Below are positions 6,655 through 12,487 of a DNA stretch of 12,487 bases, one piece after another. Under the pieces are notes generated by a model. It saw only the letters and a list, made by a program, of their open reading frames with translations, was not told the origin of the DNA and made no database searches. A program made the position numbers and the translations under genes. The DNA is from Alphaproteobacteria bacterium (lineage in GTDB: Bacteria > Pseudomonadota > Alphaproteobacteria > RF32 > CAG-239), in NCBI GenBank assembly GCA_017650255.1, contig JAGCFG010000116.1, positions 1-12,487 on the forward strand, given 5' to 3'. Positions within the stretch are counted from its first letter, which is position 1, and every line of letters begins with the position of its first letter.

Positions 6655-6907
6655 ATAAAAAAGGAATGAGACAACTCATTCCTTGGGAAAAGAAAAAACA
6701 ATCAATTGTTGTAACGGTGGCGAAGATAACTGCCACAACAAGGACAGCTACAAGAACAAGCATTGCTCGTTCTCTCGGGCTGTATGACGAAAACTTTTTC
6801 AGTGATGACCATTTTAGCGGAAACCACAAAAGCATAATCAAAAAGGCAATAATGCCAAGTTCGACTATGACAAAAATTAATTTTAAGATAAATAAAAATA
6901 TTTCCAT
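6599..6907 (-). CDS. Small hydrophobic membrane protein whose frame runs through its terminator
   Basis: The ATG at 6907 opens a 102-codon frame. The first about 76 residues form two hydrophobic segments (about 3-30 and 48-68) around a basic loop (KWSSLKKFSSYSPRER), then FFFSQG. The order resembles the neighbouring 65-residue protein, which ends FFVCQG and stops. Here the codons continue through a hairpin and T-run (6655-6684) to a TAG inside folD antisense DNA. A transcript ended at the hairpin would have no in-frame stop; a TGA in the +1 frame lies at 6676-6678, in the same hairpin arm as the neighbour's TAA. Either the true product is about 76 residues with a frameshift (real or an assembly error), or the message is non-stop by design. 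No clear ribosome site precedes the ATG. The function is unknown; the N-terminal part is more likely real than the last 26 residues. Confidence 0.55.
   Translation of the reverse strand: MEIFLFILKLIFVIVELGIIAFLIMLLWFPLKWSSLKKFSSYSPRERAMLVLVAVLVVAVIFATVTTIDCFFFSQGMSCLIPFLFILVYFVFYTPAKYFPRA
6655..6684 (-). terminator. Intrinsic terminator inside the 102-codon frame
   Basis: On the minus strand AAGGAATGAG (6684-6675) pairs perfectly with CTCATTCCTT (6670-6661) around a TTGT loop, and the stem runs into a T-rich tail (6660-6655). The 10-bp stem is the longest in the window. There is no T-run on the plus side, so it serves the minus-strand gene rather than folD, although it could also shield the folD message's 3' end. 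Confidence 0.8.
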
Positions 6908-6955
6908 AATTTTATGAATTTGTGAATAATATGTAAATAGTGATAACTTGTGTTG

Positions 6956-6984
6956 ACACTACTGTGTTTTATTGTGTTTGTCAA
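6956..6984 (-). promoter_or_regulatory. Weak candidate promoter for the 102-codon gene
   Basis: TTGACA (6984-6979) is a perfect -35 on the minus strand, but the hexamer 17 nt on is TAGTGT, a poor -10 match. A second perfect TTGACA on the plus strand (6953-6958) faces it, making a TTGACA/TGTCAA pair 20 nt apart. The site may be a promoter or a binding site. Confidence 0.25.
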
Positions 6985-6998
6985 TTTAAATCAGACAA

Positions 6999-7025
6999 CA
7001 AAAAAAGGGATAAAAACTTATCCCT
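6999..7025 (-). terminator. Intrinsic terminator overlapping the stop of the 65-residue gene
   Basis: On the minus strand AGGGATAA (7025-7018) pairs perfectly with TTATCCCT (7013-7006) around a GTTT loop and leads into seven or eight T residues. The TAA stop codon of the gene is the last three bases of the first arm. It sits at the same place relative to the coding end as the hairpin at 6655-6684. Confidence 0.8.
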
Positions 7026-7215
7026 GACAAACGAAAAAATAATAAACTGTTCCCACAATTGCCAGCAGGACAATCACCGCCAGAATACTCAAGATGACAA
7101 TCCCGAATTTGTGGCCAATAGAGCGTGGATCTTGTAAAAGCCCCCACATTGCAAAGACAATCACAAGCAACACCACCACTTCAAGCAAAAGATAAAGCAA
7201 AGCAAACATAATCAT
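7018..7215 (-). CDS. 65-residue two-helix membrane protein
   Basis: An unrecognised protein starting at ATG 7215 (a second ATG two codons on, at 7209, is equally possible). Seen: a hydrophobic helix at about residues 2-27, a short polar/basic turn with QDPRSIGHK (28-36), a second helix at about 38-60, and a short tail FFVCQG. No signal cleavage site or catalytic motif. It resembles the 102-codon product at 6599-6907 in size, two-helix layout, basic loop and the FFxxxQG ending, so the two may be diverged paralogues. It lies 76 nt downstream of alaS in the same direction, with a candidate promoter of its own and a strong terminator over its stop codon. A ribosome site is not evident. Reality as a gene is supported by the promoter-frame-terminator arrangement; no function can be given. 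Confidence 0.6.
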   Translation of the reverse strand: MIMFALLYLLLEVVVLLVIVFAMWGLLQDPRSIGHKFGIVILSILAVIVLLAIVGTVYYFFVCQG

Positions 7216-7259
7216 AACTTTAATTTTTAATAATAAATAAATAGTGTTAATTGTGGAAG

Positions 7260-7287
7260 ATATTAACTACATTTACTTATTTGTCAA
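7260..7287 (-). promoter_or_regulatory. Candidate promoter for the 65-residue membrane protein gene
   Basis: On the minus strand TTGACA (7287-7282) and TAATAT (7265-7260) are 16 nt apart, downstream of the alaS stop. Transcription would start near 7253, about 38 nt before the ATG. An inverted repeat GTTAAT (7246-7251) / ATTAAC (7262-7267) with a 10-nt gap covers the -10 and start, a possible operator. Confidence 0.45.
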
Positions 7288-7291
7288 GCTG

Positions 7292-9919
7292 TTATATGGC
7301 TTTTTTGAGCTCGGATATTGCCTCATCAAACTGCGAGCTGTCAGAGCCTCCGGTTTGTGCCATATCAGGACGTCCGCCGCCGCCGTTGGCGCCGATGAAC
7401 GGAGCAACCAACTTGACAAGGTTGTTTGCCGGATATTTGGCGGACATATCGTCTGTTACGCCGATGACAACCGAAACTTTGTCGTCGGTGGTTGAGAAGA
7501 GGGCGATAATTCCGCTTTTTATCTGGTCTTTAAGCTCGTCAACAAAGCCTTTCATCTCTTTTGGGGAGATGTTTTCCAGCTTTTTGGCAACAAAATTGAT
7601 ACCATTAATCTTTTCGACGGCATTATCAGAGCCGGTAGAACCGGTCATCATGGCTTTTTTTAGGTTTAGGACTTCTTGCTCGAGTTTTTTCTTGTCTTCG
7701 ACGAGCTGAGAAATTTTTGCCTCCAAATCATGCGGATTTGATCTTAAAGATTGGCAAATGCGACTGATTTGGTCTTTTTCGCCATAGGCAATATTTTCGG
7801 CGGCTTGTCCCGTTACAAACTCAATTCTTCTGATACCGGCGGCCACTGCAGATTCTGCAACAATGGTGAAGTAGCCGATATCGCCGGTGGCACGAACATG
7901 GGTTCCTCCGCAAAGTTCAACCGAAAAGGCTTCTTTTTCGTCTTCCATACTGACAACGCGTACTGTTTCGCCGTATTTTTCGCCGAACAAAGCCATGGCA
8001 CCTTGTTTGATGGCATCTTCGGGCAACATAATGCGGGTGACACATTTGTAGTTGCGGCGTACGGCATCGTTGACAATGTTTTCAACCTTGCGTAATTCTT
8101 CAAGGGTTACTTGTTTTGGGTGAGAAATGTCAAATCTGGCGCGGTCGGCAGCGACCATGGAGCCTTTTTGAGCAACGTGCTTACCCAAAACATCACGCAG
8201 AGCGCGGTGTAAGAGGTGGGTTACTGAGTGATTGGCACGGATTTTGTTGCGGTTTTGCTCATCGACTTCAAAAGAGGCAAAGTCGAGAGTTTTGACAGAG
8301 CCGGTTATAAGTTTGCATTTGTGGATAATCATTCCGTCCAATTTCTTTTGAGTATCAATAACTTGCGCGGTAAAGTTAATGTTTTTGATTAAACCAATAT
8401 CACCAACCTGACCACCACATTCGCCGTAAAAAGGTGTTTGGTTGGCAACCAGATAGAACTCGCCGTTGGTGACATTGTCAACAATTTGTGAGTTTTGTAC
8501 CAAGGCTGTGATTTGTCCGTCGGCTTTAATCATGTCATAGCCCAAAAATTCGCTTTTGCCTTGTTGGTCAAAGACTTCAAACCAAATTTTTTCAATGCCT
8601 TCGTCGCCGCTGCCTGCCCAGTTTTTGCGGGCTTCGGCGCGTTGTTTTTCCATGGATTGGTTAAAGCCGTCAACATCAACGGAGATATTTTTAAGTTTTA
8701 AGGCGTCTTGGGTTAAATCGAGCGGGAAACCATAGGTGTCATAGAGTTTGAAGGCGGTTTGTCCGTTTAAGGTATCGCCTGCGTGCAAGTTAGATGTTTC
8801 TTCTTCCAGCAATTTCAGGCCTTTTTCAAGAGTACGGATAAATTTGCTTTCTTCGGTTTTCAGGGTTTCGACAATCAAATCTTCGGCGCAATAAAGTTCC
8901 GGATATGCCTCGCCCATTTCGTGTTGGAGGGCAGGGAGAAGTTTGTGCATCATCGGCTCTTTTACGCCAAGCATTTGGATATGGCGCATAGCACGTCTCA
9001 TAATGCGGCGCAGAACATAGCCACGGCCTTCGTTGGAGGGCAAAACGCCGTCGGCAATCAAAAAGGCTGATGAACGCATGTGGTCGGCAATAACATTGTG
9101 TGAAGATTGGAGCTCGCCTTTGGGATCGGAATGGGCAATTTCGGCAATGTTGTTAATTAAGTTTTGGAATAAATCGATATCAAAATTGGAGTGAACACCT
9201 TGTAAAATGGCGGCAATTCTTTCCAACCCCATACCGGTATCAATAGAAGGCTTTTTGAGGTTGATACGAGAACCGTCCGGCAAATCTTCATATTGGTCGA
9301 AAACGAGGTTCCAAATTTCAATATAGCGGTCGCCGTCTTCTTCGGGGGTGCCGGGGAGACCGCCCCATACTTCGGGGCCGTGGTCATAAAAAATCTCGGA
9401 GCAGGGGCCGCAGGGGCCGGTGTCGCCCATTTGCCAAAAGTTGTCTTTGGTAGCAATACGGATAATTCTGTCATCTGGCAGGCCGGAGATTTTTTTCCAG
9501 AGGTTGAAAGCTTCGTCGTCGGTGTGATAGACTGTGGTAACCAATTTTTCTTTGGGCAAACAAAATTCTTTGGTTAAGAGCTCCCAAGCATAGTAAATAG
9601 CTTTTTCTTTGAAATAATCGCCAAAAGAAAAGTTGCCAAGCATTTCAAAAAATGTGTGGTGTCTGACGTCGTATCCGACGCTGTCGAGGTCGTTGTGCTT
9701 TCCGCCGGCGCGAACGGATTTTTGCGCAGTGGCAGCGGTTTTGTAGCTACGGGTTTCGGTGCCGGCCAAAATGTTTTTGAACTGAACCATGCCGGAATTT
9801 GTGAACATCAAGGTCGGGTCATTGTCGGGAACAAGCGACGAAGATGGCACGATTGTGTGGCCGTTTTTGGCAAAATAATCAAGAAAAGTTTTGCGAATTT
9901 GGTTTACGGTAGCAGTCAT
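7292..9919 (-). CDS. alaS: Alanine--tRNA ligase
   Basis: An 875-residue class II aminoacyl-tRNA synthetase that charges tRNA-Ala and clears mischarged Ser/Gly. Seen: the N-terminal catalytic domain with SSSLVPDNDPTLMFTNSGM (26-44), FEMLGNFSFGDYFK (91-104), the insert GPCGPCSEIFYDHG (168-181) and DTGMGLERIAA (227-237, motif 3). The middle domain has GRGYVLRRIMRRAMRH (298-313). The editing domain has zinc-type ligands H564 and H568 (NHSVTHLLHRALR) and C670 and H674 (ELCGGTHV). The C-terminal domain has a coiled-coil-like stretch (about 728-757) and the glycine-rich GGGGRPDMAQTGGS (846-859). Length is typical and no motif is missing. Start ATG 9919 has AGAGG about 10 nt upstream. No T-box or leader peptide is evident. 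No terminator follows it; transcription may run into the 65-residue gene. Confidence 0.98.
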   Translation of the reverse strand: MTATVNQIRKTFLDYFAKNGHTIVPSSSLVPDNDPTLMFTNSGMVQFKNILAGTETRSYKTAATAQKSVRAGGKHNDLDSVGYDVRHHTFFEMLGNFSFGDYFKEKAIYYAWELLTKEFCLPKEKLVTTVYHTDDEAFNLWKKISGLPDDRIIRIATKDNFWQMGDTGPCGPCSEIFYDHGPEVWGGLPGTPEEDGDRYIEIWNLVFDQYEDLPDGSRINLKKPSIDTGMGLERIAAILQGVHSNFDIDLFQNLINNIAEIAHSDPKGELQSSHNVIADHMRSSAFLIADGVLPSNEGRGYVLRRIMRRAMRHIQMLGVKEPMMHKLLPALQHEMGEAYPELYCAEDLIVETLKTEESKFIRTLEKGLKLLEEETSNLHAGDTLNGQTAFKLYDTYGFPLDLTQDALKLKNISVDVDGFNQSMEKQRAEARKNWAGSGDEGIEKIWFEVFDQQGKSEFLGYDMIKADGQITALVQNSQIVDNVTNGEFYLVANQTPFYGECGGQVGDIGLIKNINFTAQVIDTQKKLDGMIIHKCKLITGSVKTLDFASFEVDEQNRNKIRANHSVTHLLHRALRDVLGKHVAQKGSMVAADRARFDISHPKQVTLEELRKVENIVNDAVRRNYKCVTRIMLPEDAIKQGAMALFGEKYGETVRVVSMEDEKEAFSVELCGGTHVRATGDIGYFTIVAESAVAAGIRRIEFVTGQAAENIAYGEKDQISRICQSLRSNPHDLEAKISQLVEDKKKLEQEVLNLKKAMMTGSTGSDNAVEKINGINFVAKKLENISPKEMKGFVDELKDQIKSGIIALFSTTDDKVSVVIGVTDDMSAKYPANNLVKLVAPFIGANGGGGRPDMAQTGGSDSSQFDEAISELKKAI

Positions 9920-9962
9920 TTGTTATCAACCTCTAAATCTTTATTGTTATCATAAGTGAACA

Positions 9963-10005
9963 TTTTTAATGCAAAAACATTGATAACGCAAGAAAAAAGT
10001 TGCGT
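9963..10005 (-). promoter_or_regulatory. Dyad and weak candidate promoter upstream of alaS
   Basis: ACGCAA (9986-9991) and TTGCGT (10000-10005) form a perfect 6-bp inverted repeat around an 8-nt purine spacer. On the minus strand the TTGCGT of the left arm (9991-9986) could be a -35 with TAAAAA (9968-9963) 17 nt on, giving a leader of about 36 nt for alaS. The match is weak. The dyad could equally bind a regulator acting on both divergent genes. Confidence 0.3.
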
Positions 10006-10038
10006 CTGTAAAGAAAAATGTTGGAATATTGAAAATTA

Positions 10039-10067
10039 TGGACAAAAATCAGTTTTTGTGGTATGCT
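10039..10067 (+). promoter_or_regulatory. Candidate promoter of the 424-residue gene
   Basis: TGGACA (10039-10044) and TATGCT (10062-10067) are 17 nt apart, with TG one base before the -10 (extended -10). The same -35 hexamer and spacing occur upstream of the YggT-like gene. Transcription would start near 10074, about 50 nt before the ATG. Confidence 0.5.
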
Positions 10068-10084
10068 AATCTTATGTTAAGATT
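10068..10084 (+). repeat. Inverted repeat at the predicted transcription start of the 424-residue gene
   Basis: AATCTTA and TAAGATT form perfect 7-bp arms around TGT, directly after the -10. A second, shorter symmetric element, AGTAG-T-CTACT, follows at about 10090-10100. Together they could be an operator or a 5' leader hairpin. Known regulators cannot be assigned from the sequence. Confidence 0.45.
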
Positions 10085-10123
10085 TTAGAAGTAGTCTACT
10101 AAAAGTATTATGGGAGAATGGCC

Positions 10124-11398
10124 ATGGAAGACGAAAATGACAAAATGATATATGCCGAAGAGGGCAAGGAATATAAAGTAAAAGACTTGAATTATGAAGA
10201 GTGTGGATTTGGTGAAGTTGCAAAATTGCAATTTCCAAATGGATATAGGCTCAGTATTTTGAGGGTGGATTATGACAAATGTAAGAGAGCGGATGAAGGA
10301 CCTAGAAGCGGTTCAAATTACCCTACGTTTGATTATAATTTTCCATATAATATTATGATAAATTCTGATGATTATCGACAGCGCAAAATGTTGGATAGAA
10401 CCTGTTTTCGTCAGTCTGAACCAATAAGTATCAGAAGTGCAGAAGATGCAAATCAACTCTTGTATGATATTCAACATTTGGGTAAAACTGAAAAACATGA
10501 TTTTTATTTGGATCAAATGGCTTTGGAAGGTCGTAACCTGAATGATTATAATGCGGTGAGACATCGTAATGAGTCTCCATTTGGTCATGCAAAAAGTAAA
10601 AAAGTTATGGAACTTGCAACTCCTACGTTGCAGTTAATTGAGGAAAAAGGACTTGATGCAGGTGAGGGAGTAAGAGAATATTTGGCGGCAGTTGATTCTA
10701 TTCAAAAAGAGGATTCATTCTTTAAGTCTTGCACCGATGCTATTCGTATTGATTTTGATAATATTGATGAAAAAGCAGTTAAAGAAATGGATAAATCTCA
10801 CCGTCTTTTGAGCTTTTACCTTGAGCGTATGCTGGTTGATGGGGTATATGAATACGATGAAGAATTTAAGAGAAAACTTTATGACAAATTAAGCGGAAAA
10901 GATGTTGAGCCTTTTACTTGCAAAAAAAAGCCCAAAGGTCTCAAACGTTTATTTATGTCAAGACATGAGAAATTTGGGATTGAGCACGAAGAGTGGCAGA
11001 TTAAAGTGCTTAACGAACGTATGAATAGATGGTTTGAACATTATAAAGATGATCCTGTTTTTAGAGAAGGAGTTCCATATGACATGCTATGTTCAGATAA
11101 ATCAATAAGACAAAAAGCTCATGATTATTATGCCTATATGAGTATTAAGCGAACTAAAGAAGAATGTGGTGAAGAAGATTTTGAACAGGGGGTTAACTTT
11201 CAAAAAAAACTTATTGCTGCGAAACGGAAAGTTAATAACCAAGAAAGAGCAAAAGAAAAATTCAATGATGTGAAAGAATTGTATTCGCAATCTGAGGATG
11301 CTCAAACAAAGCAACCGGAGGCAAAACGAGTCAACGCTCCTGAACCAAAGGGCAAAGTAACAACTGTGAGGCGCAATGATACAATAAAAGACCTATAA
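10124..11398 (+). CDS. Unrecognised 424-residue soluble protein
   Basis: I do not recognise this protein. Two ATG codons lie at 10118 and 10124; GGGAG at 10112-10116 is 1 nt from the first and 7 nt from the second, so 10124 is chosen. Seen: an N-terminal region (about 1-80) with beta-like alternation and aromatic/proline patches (NYPTFDYNFPYNIM), then a mostly helical body from about 105 to 345. Within it lie a basic patch CKKKPKGLKRLFMSRHEK (266-283) and a tryptophan/tyrosine-rich segment around 291-340. A Lys/Gln-rich, probably disordered tail covers about 370-424. No signal peptide, membrane helix or catalytic motif is visible. Codons are AT-rich, like the other unknown genes here and more so than alaS. 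It stands alone on its strand between alaS (divergent) and a convergent small gene. The promoter, ribosome site and long frame make it a confident gene; the role is open, and a lineage-specific protein is most likely. Confidence 0.85.
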   Translation: MEDENDKMIYAEEGKEYKVKDLNYEECGFGEVAKLQFPNGYRLSILRVDYDKCKRADEGPRSGSNYPTFDYNFPYNIMINSDDYRQRKMLDRTCFRQSEPISIRSAEDANQLLYDIQHLGKTEKHDFYLDQMALEGRNLNDYNAVRHRNESPFGHAKSKKVMELATPTLQLIEEKGLDAGEGVREYLAAVDSIQKEDSFFKSCTDAIRIDFDNIDEKAVKEMDKSHRLLSFYLERMLVDGVYEYDEEFKRKLYDKLSGKDVEPFTCKKKPKGLKRLFMSRHEKFGIEHEEWQIKVLNERMNRWFEHYKDDPVFREGVPYDMLCSDKSIRQKAHDYYAYMSIKRTKEECGEEDFEQGVNFQKKLIAAKRKVNNQERAKEKFNDVKELYSQSEDAQTKQPEAKRVNAPEPKGKVTTVRRNDTIKDL

Positions 11399-11425
11399 TA
11401 TGTTGGTAAGAACTGTTTGATATTT

Positions 11426-11665
11426 TTATCGAGATGATGACTGAAGATAGGCACCTGGTAAAGATTTCCCTTTTAGGGCGTTTATACAAGCCATAATCTT
11501 ATCTCTGCGCTTTTCAAAGTCATATTCTTTAACCCAAAAAACAGATGAATCTTCTTTATTATTTTCTAATTTTTTATGATCTCCATCTTTGGAAGAATGT
11601 GTTTTTAGCAAAGATGAAGTCATTATCTCTTCGTCGGTTAATTCTTTAATATAATCATCATCCAT
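11426..11665 (-). CDS. Small acidic hypothetical protein (79 residues)
   Basis: An unrecognised protein starting at ATG 11665 with AAGGA 6 nt upstream. Seen: a very acidic start (MDDDYIKELTDEEI), a polar, probably disordered middle rich in Ser, Lys, Asp and Asn (about 17-41), then a more ordered end with VFWVKEYDFEKRRDKIMACI (42-61) and a Ser-rich tail. No membrane segment. It is convergent with the 424-residue gene (27 nt between ends) and lies downstream of tspO on the same strand. No clear terminator is seen between the convergent ends. The good ribosome site and codon use favour a real gene, but its shortness leaves doubt. Confidence 0.6.
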   Translation of the reverse strand: MDDDYIKELTDEEIMTSSLLKTHSSKDGDHKKLENNKEDSSVFWVKEYDFEKRRDKIMACINALKGKSLPGAYLQSSSR

Positions 11666-11702
11666 TGCGGTTCCTTTATAGATGTTTTATATATTAGTAC
11701 AG

Positions 11703-11725
11703 CAATTTATAATATATCTAAATTG
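11703..11725. repeat. Inverted repeat upstream of the 79-residue gene
   Basis: CAATTTA (11703-11709) and TAAATTG (11719-11725) are perfect 7-bp arms around a 9-nt AT spacer, between tspO and the small acidic gene. It is about 40 nt before the ATG, where a promoter or operator would lie. The AT content of the region makes chance a real possibility. Confidence 0.3.
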
Positions 11726-11754
11726 TTTTAAAATTTTTTTAATAATTTTAGGGC

Positions 11755-12249
11755 TTATTCTACCACGATTATGTAGCTGTTGAGGTTGATAAAGGCGGCA
11801 TTTAAGTAGGTGGCAAACAGAATCCATACGAAATATGGGAAAAACAGCCAAGCGGAGGTTTTGTTAATGCCCCAGAACATCATTAGGATATAATAGCTCA
11901 AAATGTCGATGGCCAAGAGAACGCCCAAGGCAAATGCGATATATCCCATGTAGAAAAAGCTGTATGTCCAGACTATGTGCAAGAATAACAAGCCTAAAAA
12001 CAGGCTGTTAATCTTTTGATTTTTGTTTTTCTCAATGGTGGACATAAAAGCTAGATAAAAGCTTGCCGCCATCAGGGCATATAAAAGTGCCCATACAAAC
12101 GGAAATACAATGTCCGGAGGAGTTGCCGCCGGTTGGGCAATGTCGTGATACCATTTTTCCATGCCGAAATTGTTGTAATAGGCGCCGATTGCCATTGCGG
12201 CAAAGGTCATAAAAAAGCAATAAAGCAATTTTTTGTAATCTATTTTCAT
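11755..12249 (-). CDS. tspO: TspO/MBR family tryptophan-rich sensory protein
   Basis: A 164-residue integral membrane protein with five hydrophobic segments, about residues 7-26, 46-70, 82-102, 104-126 and 132-157. Seen: the family pattern of W33-Y34, the proline-rich loop AQPAATPPDIVFP (38-50) followed by FVWALLYALM, the third-helix pattern W94-TYS-F98-F99, and PYFVWILFATYLNAAFINLN (138-157), which matches the conserved fifth helix. The Asn usual three residues before the helix-3 Trp is His91 here. Known: TspO proteins bind porphyrins and sterol-like ligands, and in alphaproteobacteria modulate tetrapyrrole or stress responses. The start has AAAGGAA 5 nt upstream. It is divergent from map, with 122 nt between. 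No tetrapyrrole gene is visible nearby. Confidence 0.9.
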   Translation of the reverse strand: MKIDYKKLLYCFFMTFAAMAIGAYYNNFGMEKWYHDIAQPAATPPDIVFPFVWALLYALMAASFYLAFMSTIEKNKNQKINSLFLGLLFLHIVWTYSFFYMGYIAFALGVLLAIDILSYYILMMFWGINKTSAWLFFPYFVWILFATYLNAAFINLNSYIIVVE

Positions 12250-12371
12250 TTTAATTCCTTTCTTTTGTGCTGTTTTTTATGGATATAATTTTGTCTGATA
12301 ATAATTCAAGTTTAAAGGTTGCAAAATTTGTCTTATTGTTGTAGTTTGGGGCAAAATAAGGAGTGATAAAA
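12250..12371. promoter_or_regulatory. Divergent tspO / map intergenic region
   Basis: On the minus strand TTGAAT (12309-12304) and TATATC (12287-12282), 16 nt apart, could be a tspO promoter. On the plus strand a perfect TATAAT (12284-12289) overlaps it but has no convincing -35. AAGGAG at 12358-12363 is the ribosome site for map. No hairpin is seen. Confidence 0.3.
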
Positions 12372-12487
12372 TTGAGTAGAAAGAATCAGGATAAAATTAC
12401 CATTTATAATACCGAAGAGGATTTTGACGGTATGCGCAAGGCCGGTCAATTGGCCGCAGAGGTTTTGGACTTTATTACCGATTATGT
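12372..12487 (+). CDS. map: Methionine aminopeptidase, type I (5' end only)
   Basis: An open frame running off the right edge, with 38 complete codons visible. It starts at TTG 12372, 8 nt after AAGGAG (12358-12363). An in-frame TAA at 12357 excludes anything earlier except a GTG at 12363, which overlaps the ribosome site. Seen: KITIYNTEDFDGMRKAGQLA followed by AEVLDFITDYV, the usual N-terminus of type I MetAP (an I-x-hydrophobic-strand, then a helix M-R-x-A-G-x-x-A-A-x-V-L). The metal-binding Asp, His and Glu residues lie beyond the window. Known: it removes the initiator Met from nascent proteins and is normally essential. The name rests on this N-terminal pattern alone. Confidence 0.8.
   Translation, partial: MSRKNQDKITIYNTEEDFDGMRKAGQLAAEVLDFITDY

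Noticed and set aside
6666..7137. Plus-strand frames opposite the two small membrane proteins
   Set aside because: They lie antisense to frames that have promoter and terminator support, and begin inside terminator hairpins or non-coding spacer.
7751..9955. Several open frames of 68-105 residues on both strands within alaS
   Set aside because: They are antisense or out-of-frame shadows of a complete, motif-perfect alaS, without ribosome sites or family resemblance.
9920..10123. Possible T-box or leader peptide upstream of alaS
   Set aside because: No T-box bulge-like element, Ala-rich short frame or terminator/antiterminator pair could be found; only a 6-bp dyad is present.
1..12487. CRISPR arrays, tRNA/rRNA genes, insertion sequences, phage or defence genes
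   Set aside because: Looked for by eye: no regularly spaced repeats, no tRNA-like cloverleaf ends, and no transposase, integrase, nuclease-helicase or toxin-antitoxin motifs.

Overview
The window looks like chromosome from an AT-rich alphaproteobacterium, probably an uncultured, perhaps host-associated lineage. The signs are the order miaB-phoH-ybeY-corC, the order YggT-like/DUF167/folD, a standard proteobacterial-type alaS, a TspO-type membrane protein and frequent TTG/GTG starts. This placement is an inference from gene order and composition. No rRNA, tRNA, CRISPR array, insertion sequence or phage gene is visible.

Left part (1-3506, minus strand): a tight operon read from right to left, miaB, phoH (ybeZ), ybeY and corC. 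The corC gene runs off the left edge. Spacings are 13 nt, an 8-nt overlap and 3 nt, and a good promoter candidate sits just upstream of miaB. The products serve tRNA modification, rRNA/ribosome maturation and ion/envelope functions.

Middle part (3602-6654, plus strand): first a two-gene unit of a TerB-like protein and an unrecognised 344-residue charged protein. Then a short YggT-like membrane protein with its own promoter candidate and a strong intrinsic terminator. Then yggU (DUF167) overlapping folD.

Right-middle part (6599-9919, minus strand): alaS, followed downstream by two tiny hydrophobic proteins that resemble each other. Each has an intrinsic terminator hairpin placed over the end of its reading frame. 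In one, the stop codon lies within the hairpin. In the other, the frame runs through the hairpin, so a transcript ended there would lack an in-frame stop. This is the most unusual structure in the window.

Right part (10124-12487): an unrecognised 424-residue plus-strand protein with a good promoter candidate and a dyad at its predicted transcription start; a small acidic hypothetical protein and tspO on the minus strand; and the first 38 codons of map (methionine aminopeptidase), divergent from tspO and cut by the right edge.

Most of the window is ordinary housekeeping. The candidates for something new are the paired small membrane proteins with in-ORF terminators, the TerB-like/344-residue pair, and the orphan 424-residue protein.
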